NCBI GenBank assembly: GCA_020698575.1
Contig: CM036244.1
Coordinates: 9,270,034-9,334,033, forward strand
DNA: 64,000 bases
Direction of reading: 5' to 3'
From: Bostrychus sinensis
Taxonomy: Eukaryota > Chordata > Actinopteri > Gobiiformes > Eleotridae
The position numbers and the translations under genes are program-made. Shown here piece by piece: positions 1 through 11,860 of the stretch. A model generated the notes under the pieces. It saw nothing but the letters and a program-made list of their open reading frames with translations, ran no database searches and had not been told where the DNA came from. Position 1 is the first letter of the stretch; each line of letters begins with the position of its first letter.

Positions 1-582
1 AGGTCCTCCTTAATGACACATAACTGAACTTAAATCTATTTAGTGTTCATAGATTAAAGCCAAGTTACAACAATCTTTCAAAATTATTTTATTTAAAACT
101 TGCCAAAAGGTAAGTAGCACATGGCTGCCAACTACAATAACAAAAAAAAAAAAAAACCTTCCATCTTCCATTTGACCAATGCCTCTGCAGCTTCTGTCTT
201 TGTAAGAAGTGTTATCTGATACTAAAAACTCCAGACTACAGAGAGAGTGGACACCTCAAAAGCCAGAACTTTACTAAAACAGTGAGGAAGCAGATAATGC
301 GTCAGCTCTATTGGATACGAGTCACGGCGGCGGCTAAAGCAGAAAGAAAACATTTTTAAAAAAAGAAAGAAAATAAAAACAGCTGCAAAAGGCTTTTCTT
401 TAAAACACGGAAATGAACATTGTCTAGCAGTAGTTGAAGAGTATTATACATTATTGTAGAAGTGAAGCAAGGAGCTGGACTGGAGAGAGAGAGAGGCTCT
501 GATGGTGCTCTAGGTCAGAAATAAAGGGGTCAATATTGGAAAAAGGAAGCACAAGAAACAAGTCTAGTAAATGTTTACACCA
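1..582. other. unassigned sequence, intergenic or distal 3' UTR
   Basis: No coding potential and no recognised repeat. It has A-runs at 148-161 and 356-375 and a minus-strand AATAAA hexamer at 88-93. It could be the far end of a long jade2 3' UTR or belong to a neighbouring gene; the sequence does not decide. Confidence 0.3.
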
Positions 583-1017
583 GAGCCCAATATTATGCTT
601 TTTTCAGGCTTTTTGAAATAGTTTTGGTCACCTTTGCATTAGTATTTCACCTTTTATAACTTAAAATAATGCTTGGATTAGGTGTCTGTCACCCCCTGCT
701 GGCAACGGTAGGGGCTGGACAGAGCATGGCTATTAGCAACATGGCGCTAACAGATGACTGCTTCATAGTGACGGCAATTTAAGCGCTGAAAAATCAGAAC
801 AAGTCCAGAGACGGTGTTTCCTTGTTTCACACGACTTCGTAGAGCTGCGAGACCGAGCGTTTTCAGATCGTGAGAAGAGGACGGCCTCAGCTAACAGAAT
901 TACTCAAACAAGCATGAATGAAAGTAAATATTACTCCAGATGTGTTTTTGAGGTGAAAACATTACAACATGGTTAAAAGCTCACAATAGTCGATTTACCA
1001 GAATAGGGAAGCTTTAA
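583..1017 (+). mobile_element. family B non-autonomous TIR element, copy B1
   Basis: Starts near cccaatattatgctttttt and ends gaatagggaagctttaa. Aligns along most of its length with copies at 19256 and 62017. Contains ACCCCCTGCTGG at 691-702, a one-base variant of the CTCF-like core carried by the family. It lacks an internal stretch of about 50 bp seen in B3. Confidence 0.75.
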
Positions 1018-1223
1018 AATGTAACAAAACTTAAATTGTTCTTCAAATCCCAACAGTAATTATAAAGTGGGATAACATTTTGTGATACTCTTTTCAAATT
1101 AGATATGAAATTTTTGAGCTTATCTTGACTTTACCTGGCAACAAGCTCAAACTTCTTCTGATTGGTTGAAATTCAAAACACAAAGTTGTACTTTTCATCC
1201 AAAAATGCATAAGTTGTTAACGA

Positions 1224-1595
1224 GGCTTTCTACCATGTTATAATGTTCATCAAAAACATACCTGCAGTTGTGTTTTGCTTCTTTCACGCTGGTTGAGTAA
1301 TCCTGTATTCTCTGGCTCTGTCTTTCTGAGGCCTCAGAATGCTCGCAGCTATTTTTTATTCTGTACTAAATATCAATCAAAAATTTTACAGAAATATAAT
1401 CCTTTTTTTCTCTGTTTCTGCTGCCCTCTGCTGGCCTCTTCGCCTGCTTCTTTATGGCAGTAGTAAAGTAATTATTGGAAATGTTCTCTTTTAGTAACAC
1501 ATTGTTTTTGAAGGTTGTAAAAACACGCAGTGCTGTTCTAGAGGTGACCAAAATTGGTTCAAAAATATAAATAAAAGCATAACATAGCCCCTTTA
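1224..1595 (+). mobile_element. family A non-autonomous TIR element, copy A1 (left-truncated)
   Basis: Begins inside the family at ttctaccatgttataatg and ends ataacatagccccttta, the right terminal repeat. Internally deleted relative to the 551-bp copy at 46770. Carries an intact minus-strand CCAGCAGAGGGC at 1423-1434. Confidence 0.8.
1423..1434 (-). promoter_or_regulatory. CTCF-like core motif in A1
   Basis: Exact CCAGCAGAGGGC, fitting the CTCF core CCASYAGRGGGC. Binding is not shown. Confidence 0.5.
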
Positions 1596-4500
1596 AAAAT
1601 TTTACAAAATACCGTGTTGCTAGCCAGAGTTGTTTTTTTATATTCTAACTAGCCAAAGCTCAAAGTTTTGTCATTCATTGAAGATAATTATGACCCAATT
1701 TAGACATTTTTGACATCATATCTTGGTCTTATTTTAGGATATCCAATCTCAAAAAAGTATTTCCTTGAGCCAGCACCACCAACCCTCCACCTCTCACAGT
1801 CCGGCCCCTTTAAAAAACCTTGTATTTATTGAGTACTGATAAAAAGAAACCAGTCTACTACAGTATCTACGAAGATATCTGGAAGAAAAAGGAGAGGGCA
1901 TTGAAGCCACACGGTAAATGTTGATAGTAACCAGTTTGTGTCCACTAAAGCTGAAGTATATATATACGTGAAGATCATATACACCACAGCCTAAGTGTTT
2001 GCTACTAAGTGAAGGCCGTGCATGTTTACAGGCCTCGTCTATAACACTGTCTACTCATCGTTATGCTACTCTGAACATTGAATATTGAAACCACGAGTAC
2101 ATTTCTCTGCCTGAGCCTTTATATATCCGTACAACCTTATAGGGAGGATTTGGACGGCACCAAACCCTCGCAAACTTTGTTCATCTGTTGTATAATGTTG
2201 AGTTGTTATGGTAAGTTTCCAAGAGGAGTGTTGGAGCTGTAGCCATCGAAGGAGAGGCAAAAGTTGGTATAATGATTGTTTTGTAAGCATAGATAGACAA
2301 CTAGAGGATGCCAGGTTGGTCAAGTGTAAATGAACATGAGTGGCGGCCATATTGGGAAGGTCAAAAGGGAAACGAGAACAAGCTAAGGGCTAAGTCAAAA
2401 GGTTAATGGTAGGTTTTTCATGGTAAGCACATTTAAATATCCCAATGAAGCCTACATGGATGCTATTTTTATATGGGAAAAACTTGATAAGAAGATTATT
2501 TGCCTGTGTTATAAACTTCTTTGAAATATTAAAAATCCATGCAGCCATTTATGAACTGACATTTTTCTAACGCTATATAATTGTGTCTTAAATGGGCCAT
2601 TGTGTCCCTGAGCAAGACACTTCACCCACATTGCCTACTCCAGTCACAGTCACAGTATTGTATCGACAGGAAGGGCATCTGGCGTAAAAACCAACTCATT
2701 GTGCAACTGATTCGCTTTGGTGACTCCTAATAAGAAAAAAAATTGTCTTAAATAATTTTATTTCTTCTAGGGCAAGACACACAGTTTGTATCAGCCGCTC
2801 TCTTCCTTTCAGAGGTTGCCACAGCATGGGAACTGGACCTTTTTTTATGCCAGATGCCCTCCCTGAAGCGTCTTTCCCACAAATTTCTATTGAGTCCACG
2901 GTGGCACTGATGATTCTTAATAAAATGCTTTAATTAAATACATTTTTGGAGTAAAAATGGCAGCTAATTTCTTCATTTAGTATTTAAGCAGTCCTTTTTC
3001 CACAGTATAGTTGTTTATGATAATATAAAAAACAAATACACATTATTGTCCAGCTTGTTTTGTAGACTATAGTGGAAAAAAACGAATATAGTCTTCTCAA
3101 TTAATGGGAAACACTGCAACCCTGTCTGTCCTATCCAGGCTTGGGACTGGCACAAAGTGTGAGCTGGATCTTTGAAGATTATATACAATTTAATTTATCA
3201 TAGTGCCATGAAGTTTCAGTTTAAAATGTTTGCAGAAAGTCAGATTAGATTGGCCCAAGAAAAGACTTTGAACTGCAATAATATCCAAATATCATGCGCT
3301 TATATATTTTTTTCTTCTTCTATTGTATCAAATAATTCTCTTGACCTCTCCAATATGGCAGCCAAAGACGTACATCTATGACTATATGTTCAGAAGCAGC
3401 TAAGCATAAAAAATGAAAAGCCTGACAATCCTCCTTCAGTGGCCACAGCTGCTGGACAGTATAGAGGAGTGAGACGTTTGGCTGGTTTTAAATACTTTTT
3501 CCTGCAGTTTCTGTCTGAGAATAACCTCGTACTTCCTGAATCAGCTCAGGATTCCTTTCGATTTCATATAAAACTAATCATCTTTTTACATTTACAACCC
3601 TGTGTAGTCCCAGCTCTGGTGTGTGAATAAAGAGAGCAGCATTTGGCTTTTGTCTAATTTCCTAAACTGTACAAGCATCGCTCCCTCCCCTTCTTTTTAC
3701 AACAGTCAAGGAGGGGCTACTACTGTCCGAACCATTCACTCAACTGTTTTCTATTAGTCGTCTTTTAATATAACCAGAGATGGAGCTTGTTGTTGTTGCG
3801 TGTGTGAATATTTCAGATGGAAAATGCTGCCAGTGTCTGTTCTTTGGTGGTCACTTCAGAAGACAGTTTGAAAACCGTCATTTTTACTCAGAAATGAAAG
3901 GAAGTAGATCGGACTCGCTGCCTAAATCAGCCCTTAAAACTCTAGGATAAAAAAAAGAAATATTGTTGTGTGAATTACTTATGGATGGATTGTGTGTTCC
4001 CAGCTTTGTGGAGTTGTCGATATGGCCTTAGGTTTGGAGGAGCAGACAGGAGTGACTTCCACAGACTTTATGCTCTGTATTGTTATCCACATTGCCTACT
4101 CGAAATCACACTGTCGAATAGAAAGATTGTTTTGCTTCAGGAGGTATTTTTCTCTCCAAATCCAATTCTGTTGTGTTAATTTTTCTCAAAGGCGTAGAGA
4201 GAATAGTTAAGAGCCTTGATAAAGCAACAGAGTGGTTTAAAACACTCATTGTGATAAGTTATAAGTGTCTAAGTGTTTGTTTTATATTGTTTACACAGCA
4301 TTTCAAGGACTTGCAATGGAGCCCACAAACCTGCAATATAATACTGTTAGAAATCAAAATGAGCAGCTAAAAAGTCTCACAGCAGCAGAGACTCTTGTAC
4401 TAATTGAACTCATTCTCTTTTACAATTAAAGCTGCTAAAACGGTTAAAATGTGCTTTTAAATAAATAGGAAGTGATTTTTTTAATTTCCTTTTCACTTGA

Positions 4501-5764
4501 GTTAATTTAATGAATGCCAACTTTGAGGTTAGACATTTAGAAATATGTTTATGTCTATATATGCAACAGTGGGAACCTCAAATTGTGTCAAACAGTGGCT
4601 CATTTTCTGTCAATATCATTTAAAAAAAAGTATTTTTTAATGCCGTGTTGCTGTGGGGGACAGTTTGGATGATTTCAAAGGGCCCAGGAGAATCTTACAA
4701 CAATACAATAAGGTTTGCTTAGTTTGCAGTGATGGGGCCCACAGTTATATCTTTTCAAGGGGCCCATAAAACCTGACAGCGCCCCTGCAACATTTACCAG
4801 AGATTATATCTAATTCAATATTTAGGAATTACTTAAAGAATTACATGACTATGAAAAGCAAATTTAGCTGAGGTGAAAAATAACATTTATTTAGTTGAAC
4901 TTATTTACAGCAGGTACAGGCTTTAATCCATGCGTTTTTGCTCCTGTCTGCTTCTCCAAACCAGGAGGTGACAACTTCAGCAACTGTGGGTAAAACCATT
5001 TTCATCCATGAGTATTCCCTTCATCCCAAATTAAAAACAATCCCAATCTGAACCCTTACTTAAAATCAAAACTCGGCATGTAATTCGGCAGCAAACCCAT
5101 TTTCCACTATGACCCTTGACCCCAGGGCTGAAGGTCACGTGATCGTACTGAGAGAAGGAGCGTGCTCAGTAGTAGTCGAGTTCAAATATGGACATGTCCC
5201 ACATACACATCACGTATTATATCCGTATGTACTTATATGTAACTGTATATGATAAAATAAGTTCTTCTATAGGCTTCTAACCCTCACATCACTTTTTAAT
5301 CTTTTATTCTCTCTCTCTCGTTAAAAGTTTTGAATCCCCTGAGATTTACCATGGACTGCTTTAAGTACAAAATACAACTCTCTGAGAGAACAACACAAAG
5401 TTATTAAAAAACAAAAAAGAAAATTTACAAACAACTCGAAATCGAAAAACCAAAGAGCGCAGGCCTCTGAAGCTGATTATTACATTGTCATCATTCATCG
5501 AGAAAACAGGAGGAACAGTGAAGCAAAGTCAGGGACGACAGGAGTTTGAACAAGCGGCGAGGGACGGCGGCCATGTTGGTCCCAAGTTAGGCTCAATGCA
5601 TATCATAAACACACACCCAGGGTCACAAAGCTGTAAAAATAAATTAAAATGTAGAAATTTTTTGTTGTATTGTCTTGAAGGCAATTGTCCTAGACCTTGA
5701 GCAAGTTGCACAAAAAGCTTTTCTTAAATGGCCCAAATTTTAGAACATTAGGCGACCTAGAGCT
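1596..5764. other. non-coding stretch with small repeat fragments
   Basis: No exon recognised. It includes a SINE-like scrap (2601-2650, gagcaagacacttcaccca). Two LINE-tail-like scraps lie in opposite orientation (2661-2735, with aagggcatctggcgtaaaa, and about 2795-2905, with gccagatgccctccctgaag). A hAT-like end carrying gggcccataaaacctgacag lies near 4735-4793. The rest, especially 5000-5700, looks single-copy and could be conserved UTR or intergenic sequence. Confidence 0.4.
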
Positions 5765-5772
5765 GTAGTGAC

Positions 5773-6443
5773 TAGAGGTGCAACGATACAGTTACTATAT
5801 TGATATGCATTACTTTGTATCGAATTGTATTGTCTTCTAGGTACTATATATCAACATACATGGGAAAAAAAACGCTACCGGCATTGCATACTGTTGTTGT
5901 GTCCTCGGGCAAGACACTTCACCCACCTTGCCTTTGTATGAATGTGTCAGCAGCCACGCCTCTGTCAGTCTGCCCCAGGGCATCTGTGGCTACAGAAGTA
6001 ACTCACCACCTCTGAGTGTGACTGAATAACGGACCAAATTGTAAAAGCACTTTGAGGAGCTTGACAAACTTGTAAAGTGCAATAAAAATCCAATCTATTA
6101 ATATTATTATTATAAATATCGATATTGGAAACTTGCTTGTTAAAATAAAACCAGATACATCTGTTTTGGATGCAGTTTTTGTGTTTTTAATTAAATAAAA
6201 TGTTCAACTTTTCTTTGTTCTCTGTCTGCTGGACATAATCAACCCTGGCTGTGATGAGGGATTTGAGAGTAAACGTTTATGATTTTTGGCAAAAAGTTGC
6301 TGTGTTGCTATGAAGGTGCTGAATCGTATCAAATCGTATCAAATCGTATCGTTCGAAATCAGCCAATATCGTTCTTGAATTGGATCAAAACAATTCTAAT
6401 TGATACATATCGTCTTGTTGCAAATCGTATCGTTACACCCCTA
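5773..6443 (+). mobile_element. family D hAT-like MITE, copy D1, interrupted by a SINE
   Basis: Ends are tagaggtgcaacgatac and gtatcgttacaccccta, an imperfect terminal inverted repeat. Flanks GTAGTGAC (5765-5772) and GAAGTGAG (6444-6451) match at 6 of 8 bases, as expected for an aged hAT target duplication. The interior contains tgtctgctggacataatc, shared with copies at 37762, 43520 and 56364. A 5'-truncated SINE splits it at about 5874-6117. Confidence 0.8.
5874..6117 (+). mobile_element. tRNA-derived SINE, 5'-truncated, nested in D1
   Basis: Shares gggcaagacacttcaccca, ctgtggctacagaagta and cactttgagg-type blocks with fuller copies at 29521, 37438 and 52380. The tRNA head is missing and the 3' end is a short AT-rich (ATT)n tail. 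Its position inside D1 shows that it inserted after D1. Confidence 0.8.
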
Positions 6444-6444
6444 G

Positions 6445-7149
6445 AAGTGAGGACACTGAATAGGTCACCAAACAGGGACTTTGCTAAATCAGCAAAGAAT
6501 ATACTAAAAATGGATGGCGGCCATATTGGATTGAATGAGCTTTGTCCTAAAACTTGCCCTAACTTCAGTAAGACCTAGGTTGAAATCGTATTTAGTTGCA
6601 TTCATTTAAAATTTTTCACAAAGCTAAAATAATTATACTTTTAACACAAATGTAAAGCCTCCTCACTTTAAGGTTATTGTCCAATTTCAAAATATGCACT
6701 GAAAATTTTGGCTTGGCCATAAATCTGGTTGTGTGTCTTCGTTCTTGGGATCTTGCTTAAGCTAAAATTACATGCAATCCAATATTTTGTATAACATTAT
6801 AGTCAATTTTGGCAGGTTAAAAGAAACATTTGGTTGAAATAAAAAAGATACCTTAAAAAGACACTTTAGATTGTTGCACATTAATTCTTATATATAAAAA
6901 GAATAGAAATGCACCAACATGTCCCCTCTTACCCCTAGCCTGTCCTGTTTAAACTCTGTTACACCCCGCTCTGTTTGCAGTAATCACTGATGGGGCACAG
7001 ACCTCTACAGCAGCAGCAGCAGCATCCAACTGTGTGGCTTTGTTTTTTTCTGATTTTCTGACGCCAAAAGGAAAAAAAAAAAAAAAAAAAAAATGCTGCT
7101 TGAACAACCCTCATTTCAGGCACTAGATACAGTTTTTTTTTAAGGTGAC
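6445..7149. other. non-coding stretch left of the proximal 3' UTR
   Basis: AT-rich sequence with a CAG run (7009-7023) and a 20-base A-run (about 7074-7093). No gene and no recognised transposon. It could be distal jade2 3' UTR. Confidence 0.3.
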
Positions 7150-8116
7150 AGGAGCCAGTCCAGTGGCTTTGCTGTTTTTTTTTTTTATTAAGTTTGATTG
7201 TAACAAGTCCGATTGAGAGACGACTGATTGACGTAAAGAAGTGATTGTTTGGTTGATTGAAGACTTTTGCGACTTTGTTTTGGGAGGAAGGCGGGGCATT
7301 GGGGGAGGGGGGGGGTGGCAGAAGGCACCGATTCTAAGAGAATTTGTCTCGGATGAAAAAAATGAACTTAAAACCAGGAAGTATTTGTACGTTTGAAGCT
7401 ATATTTATGTTATTATGGGAGCATAAAGTCTTGGTTTTGTGTGTGTGTGTGACAATCTGAACAAGCATCAGGGCTGGGGTCACTATATGGGACGCTGGAG
7501 TTGAGTTTTTGCCATAAAATAAAACTGTAACAAGGAAATTTTGATGCCAAATTAGGATAAAATTGAACCCCAGCCCTAACTGAGCACATATTATACACAC
7601 ATGTCTTCCAGCTTTGACACTAGGAGCGCGATTGTGCTTTTTAAAATGGCGTCTTTAAAAGTCAAAGTTGAAATTTCGGGGTTGTTCTTGAAATAACAAC
7701 AACAACAACAAAAAAACCTCATTGGATGCATCTCCGGGCCATTATTAGACCAAGAGGGGAGACCCTGAAAAACCAGCTTGAGTAATTATAACAAGAAGAG
7801 TAATGCCCCAAAAATGGTGGTTTACAAGAGAAGGAGAGGCCAGAATTGGGCCAAGAATGGTTTAAAAACTAAAAAAATCTAATGGTAATGTTCCCTATCG
7901 CTATAAACTACATTGGAGTAGCTATTAACGGGCTACATTCAAAAATTTCCCCCAAAACAAAGCAGGTTGTTGATGTATTTTCCGCAAAGATTTGGTTGAA
8001 GAAAGCATCCGGGGCACAAATGGAGAGAAACAATGAACCAGTGATAGCTCAGAGTTCGACTTTTTTTTTTGTTTGTTTGTTTTTTTTTTGTTTCCGAAAG
8101 TTTTTTTCTGTTTTCT
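7150..8116 (-). other. jade2: probable proximal 3' UTR of jade2
   Basis: Sequence immediately after the jade2 stop codon. It is AT-rich, has T-runs (A-runs in the transcript) and a GT microsatellite, and contains no family A/B element. A minus-strand AATAAA lies at 7189-7184 and is the first such hexamer I saw below the stop, about 930 bases downstream. Further hexamers occur near 5306-5311, 4889 and 88-93, so a longer UTR cannot be excluded. The 3' end is inferred, not shown. Confidence 0.45.
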
Positions 8117-8794
8117 TTACGAAGCTAGGACGCTCCTTCTTAGCATTTCCTCGCTTGCCGAATGCAAAAGGCGAAGTTTGCGACCTCCAGAACGAGTGTC
8201 TGTTTCGCTCTGTTCGCCGTCGGAGTAGTATCCGTCGGTCTCGTCCAAAACGGAGGAGTCTTTAGGCAATTTCGGGGAGTCCGAGTTGGCGTTGTTATTG
8301 TTGTGGTTGTTGTGGTGGTAATTCCTGCCTTTGGTCTTGCCTTGACGGGACAAGCGCATCCGAATGGGACCGGAGCTATCCCACGGGCCTCGCTCTTCCG
8401 AAATGTGACAGGAGTCCATTTTGGAGACGGGAGGCTGCGGAGAGGGGTCGGCGCTCCTCGTTTGTGGGTGATGCTGCTGCTGCGTGTGGTGTTGTGGCAG
8501 CTGCTGGTGGGTCGGGGCCCGGGACGAGGACTTGGCGCGGTCTCCCCCGCGGCGGCTGTGGTTGGGTTTGTTGTCGTCCGCGGCGCTGGACCACAGGGAC
8601 TGGGCGGCGGTGGTGGATGGGCTGGTCCCGGCTGAGGAGAGTGGGGTGTGGGAGGGGGAGGAGAAGGGCGTGGAGGAGGGGGCCCGGGGGCGGGTCTTGT
8701 TGTGGGACCCCCGCGGTTTTCGGCCCAGCTGCGGGGTTTTCCAGGTGGAGTTCTCCATCATCAGGTTCAGCAGGCTCTCCTCGCCCTGGAGCAG
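8117..8794 (-). CDS. jade2: jade2 terminal coding exon with stop codon
   Basis: The acceptor tctctgcag precedes CTG at 8794, and 225 codons run to TAA at 8117-8119. The exon opens LLQGEESLLNLMM, matching the LLSEELLQDEETLL block of JADE2 across the exon junction. A long disordered middle follows, rich in Ser, Pro, Gln, His and Asn (runs of HQQ, HHNN and NNNN). It closes with ETDGYYSDGEQSETD and the C-terminus EEMLRRSVLAS. The acidic DGY.SDGE.S motif and the final VLAS/ILAS are shared by the C-termini of JADE1 and JADE2. The exon is GC-rich relative to its surroundings. Several open frames on the opposite strand over this exon are composition shadows. I chose the splice acceptor rather than the upstream in-frame ATG because residues before LLQ are intronic. 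Confidence 0.93.
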   Translation of the reverse strand: MLQGEESLLNLMMENSTWKTPQLGRKPRGSHNKTRPRAPSSTPFSSPSHTPLSSAGTSPSTTAAQSLWSSAADDNKPNHSRRGGDRAKSSSRAPTHQQLPQHHTQQQHHPQTRSADPSPQPPVSKMDSCHISEERGPWDSSGPIRMRLSRQGKTKGRNYHHNNHNNNNANSDSPKLPKDSSVLDETDGYYSDGEQSETDTRSGGRKLRLLHSASEEMLRRSVLAS

Positions 8795-8892
8795 CTGCAG
8801 AGACAAGACGGGACAGTTCTCATTCTGGGACAGGTAACATTTGCTCAACATTTGCTCTTTTTGGTTTAAAACATGCAGAAAATTAAACGTCC

Positions 8893-9373
8893 TACATTAT
8901 GCTGTATTTTATGCTATATTTATTTATGCTTATTTCACATTTAATAAGTTTATATAATTATATAGAAATGTTTTCTTTTGGGAAGCTGTTACTTTGACTT
9001 TGCAGAGAATGCTTGCCTGTGGCCCCCTGCTGGCAACGGTTGGGAATGGACAGAGCTTAAAACTAAGCTATTTAGCATAGCTATGAACAACATGATGCTA
9101 ACAGATAGATAAATGAGCTGACTGCTTCATAGTGACGGTAAGCGCTGAAATAATCAGAATGGGCTGTAGAAACGCGCAGGGGCATTTCCTGGTTTCATTG
9201 TGTACATCGAGCCGTGAGACCGAGCGTTCAGAGCTCTTATGAAGGGGACCGCCTCAGGATTACTGAAACGTGTGAATGAAACAAAATACTACTGCACTGT
9301 ACTATTTTTTTGAGGTGTAAACAACCTAATAACATGCTCAAAAACGTCAATTTAGCAGAATAGCGGACCTTTA
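8893..9373 (+). mobile_element. family B element, copy B2 (left end degraded)
   Basis: From about 8965 it matches B1 and B3 (actttgcagagaatgcttg through agcggacctttaa). The left 70 bp are AT-rich and only loosely alignable. Carries an intact minus-strand CCAGCAGGGGGC at 9022-9033. It sits in the 1.5-kb last intron of jade2. Confidence 0.7.
9022..9033 (-). promoter_or_regulatory. CTCF-like core motif in B2
   Basis: Exact CCAGCAGGGGGC, then CAC, in the last jade2 intron. Confidence 0.5.
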
Positions 9374-10300
9374 AACCACTTCATACAACTTATGAAATAA
9401 ATTATCTGAGTTAAAAAGTAATCTACGTTCAAACTCAAACGTTCAATTACAGACTGCACAAATCTGGCAAATAGTGCAAAAGTCACAATTTCTATTTTAT
9501 TTCTAGAGAAGTCTCACAAAGCCCCATCCCCTTTACAGTAGTGAGTGAATACTTTTGGAAATATAGTGTAGCTTTACACAGCACTGTATTAAACTCATTG
9601 ATCTACGCTGAACTTTTAGTAAATCTAAGGCCCATAGTTGTTGGGATAGGCACCAGCCCCCGTAAGACCCATATCTAAAATAAGTGGAGAAAGACAAATG
9701 AATGACTAAATGAGTGTTAAAAATAATAAGAAAATAATAATGATATCTAATTATTTAATGATAATAAAACGTGAATTCATTGAAAATTAATGTGAGTGGC
9801 TCAAGGCTTTTGGGGGCAGGTCTTAGGGCTAAGTGCAGTTACTTGAATACCTTGGTAAAAAAATATGTTTTTTTTTATAAAACACTGAAATATGGCTGTC
9901 GTAACTTTGCATATTTGATAACTGAATCGAATGTACTAATACTCGATTTATCTTTGAACACACTTTACTGCAAGTACACCGGCGTTTTATGTCCCGCACA
10001 CTGAAAGTTCACAAGATCCAATTCATTTCTGGTATCAGGTTTCTGTTTCAACTTTTGTTTTTACTAGAAACTTTCTTTTCCTTGTTCCTGTTGTTTCCTC
10101 AGTAACAATGGGCTTCGGTGTGTCCTGGTGAGAGCCTGCGCCAATCAATACAATAATAGCACAGCCCTTAAAAAAAAACACATCGGGTTGAACAAAGTGC
10201 AGCTCCTCTAAGAAAACACCAAACCGCAGCAAGTCTAAAGTCTAAAGTCCTGCCAATAGTCTCCTTTTCCAGAGTATTATTTGGTGAAGTAGCCGGTTAC
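9374..10300. other. last jade2 intron, left part
   Basis: Contains a dispersed repeat scrap with aaggcccatagttgttggga (about 9627-9690), also seen near 17970 and 60870. Otherwise AT-rich sequence without recognised features. Confidence 0.4.
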
Positions 10301-10446
10301 CTGGTCTGAGAGCAGGCTGCCGGTCTTGTCCCGGTGCTGTCCCCCCAAAGCCCACTGACTGAGCATGTCGTCCGCCGTGATCTGGACGGACTGAGCCAAC
10401 CAGCTGTCGAACAGAGTGCTGTCCAACGGGAACGACTTCGACAAAC
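10301..10446 (-). CDS. jade2: jade2 internal coding exon (SWLAQSVQIT segment), visible exon 3 of 4
   Basis: The 146-bp exon encodes GLSKSFPLDSTLFDSWLAQ and then SVQITADDMLSQWALGG, ending LLSDQ. The block F.SWLAQSVQITA..M is diagnostic for JADE2: JADE1 and JADE3 lack it in the form I know. The acceptor is cttctctcag-like (tctctcag before GTTTG, at 10447-10448) and the donor is ACCAG/gtaacc below 10301. It enters with two bases of a codon and leaves in phase 0, which matches both neighbours exactly. The sequence remains open past the donor into GYFTK, so a read-through intron-retention tail of a few residues would be possible but is not supported. Confidence 0.92.
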
Positions 10447-10920
10447 CTGAGAGAAAGAAACAACACTGGTCAGGAAATTGTTCTGAAAAATAAAATGAGG
10501 ACAAAATGTATTCAAATTAAAATATAACAATGGAATGATGTTAGGTTTTATTAGTATATTTTGCTTGTACAAGTCATTGGAATTTGATGTGATGTGATAG
10601 GTGTGCAACTTCTCTACTAAACTACTGTATGTCTCCATGTATGTTTCTTAAAATGTATTAGTCAAAGAACAAAATGATTAGAAAATTGAATTCACAGAGG
10701 GACTACAATGAGAATGGCTCACTTTCCACAAGCAGTGAGCATCTACGGTAGCCCTGAAGGCAGTGGAAACAGATCTGAGAAATAGTTCACTTTAAAAATT
10801 GCGAAACAAAAGCACCTAAAGGGGATATATGATGCTTTTCTTTATATTATTAAAGCAATATTGGTCATCTCTAGAACAGCTGCATGTTTTACAGCTTTTA
10901 AAAACATTATGGGACTAAAA

Positions 10921-11525
10921 CAGCATAGCTCCAGGTTTTTTCTTGTGAAATTTAAGCCCTTTTTAGACTTTTTAATGCCACTTAAAATTAAATTTAATGC
11001 TAAGATTGCTGCCAAAAGAACATCAAGCTGTATAGATTTTCCACTGATCAGTATTACTCTCAAACTCATTTTATTTAAAAGCCTAATACAGGTGCAATAA
11101 CTCCAGTTCTGGATTAAAAAGCTCAAAAAGAATTATACATTTCAGTGGTAACAGCACTTTCTGTATAGTGAGAATGTTTTTTGCAACAAATAAGCCTGCA
11201 AAATTACACAGCCATATAAACAGCAGAATAAGACTTAGCTTTAAAAACTTATATAAAACTTATAAAAGCACATTCGAGTGGGTGACTTTAAGATATTTGT
11301 AAAACCACTACTGATGGAATTTATTGTCAAATTCACATCCAAATAAAAAAAAAAAAACAGACTTCTCTGTTGTTACTTACAAAGTATTAATCTAAAATAT
11401 ATTTCTGACAAATACAACACTGAAAAACTTGATGTGGCCTCAATTTGACAATTTAAGACCTAGATAAACAAAATGTAATATCTGCCCAAACAATTTAATA
11501 CTTTTAAGGCCTTGGGGCTGCCCTG
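10921..11525. mobile_element. hAT-like element nested in A8
   Basis: The 605-bp insert starts cagcatagctccagg and ends ccttggggctgccctg. Reverse complementing the right end gives CAGGGCAGCCCCAAG, an imperfect inverted match. The interior has tttttaatgccacttaaaat and gacaatttaag blocks resembling the element at 41405-41844. No transposase frame is present. Confidence 0.65.
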
Positions 11526-11578
11526 TAAAAGGAAACAAAAATGACTTTACTACCGCCACACAGAAACAGGTGAAGAGA

Positions 11579-11590
11579 CCAGCAGAGGGC
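11579..11590 (+). promoter_or_regulatory. CTCF-like core motif in A8
   Basis: CCAGCAGAGGGC followed by AGC, a full fit to the extended core. Confidence 0.5.
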
Positions 11591-11860
11591 AGCAGAGTGC
11601 AGCTCTGTTATGCTTTTTTGGACAGAAACAGAAAAAAATGAAAAAATTAAAAATGTCTGTGAGCAATCAGTTGAAACAGAGCTCTGCATCATTTTTTGAT
11701 AAATTAAAGAGAGCAGACTGGATGTGGAGGGCCAGAGAGTACAGGATTACTCAAACAGGCGTGAATGAAGCAGAACACATGTATCTTATTGATGAGGGAA
11801 CATTACAACATGGTAGAAAGCAAAAAAAAAAAAAGTTGATTTTGCAGAATATAGCCCCTT

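Larger units (their letters stand above)
10817..11860 (-). mobile_element. family A element, copy A8, split by a hAT-like insertion
   Basis: The two halves are 10817-10920 and 11526-11860. They join at the same point of the family consensus, between attatgggactaaaa and taaaaggaaac. Terminal repeat sequence taaaggggatatatgatgc is at the left and gcagaatatagcccctt at the right. An intact plus-strand CCAGCAGAGGGC lies at 11579-11590. Confidence 0.8.

Noticed and set aside
7298..7318. G-quadruplex candidate
   Set aside because: The G-run is on the strand opposite the presumed transcript; nothing beyond base composition supports a role.
8162..8886. Long plus-strand open frames (157, 140, 117 and 73 codons)
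   Set aside because: They lie antisense to the GC-rich terminal jade2 exon and have low-complexity Gly/Arg/Val composition. The minus-strand frame has family-specific motifs and matching splice phase.
10819..10920. Separate short repeat
   Set aside because: It is the left part of family A copy A8, which continues at 11526 after a nested insertion.
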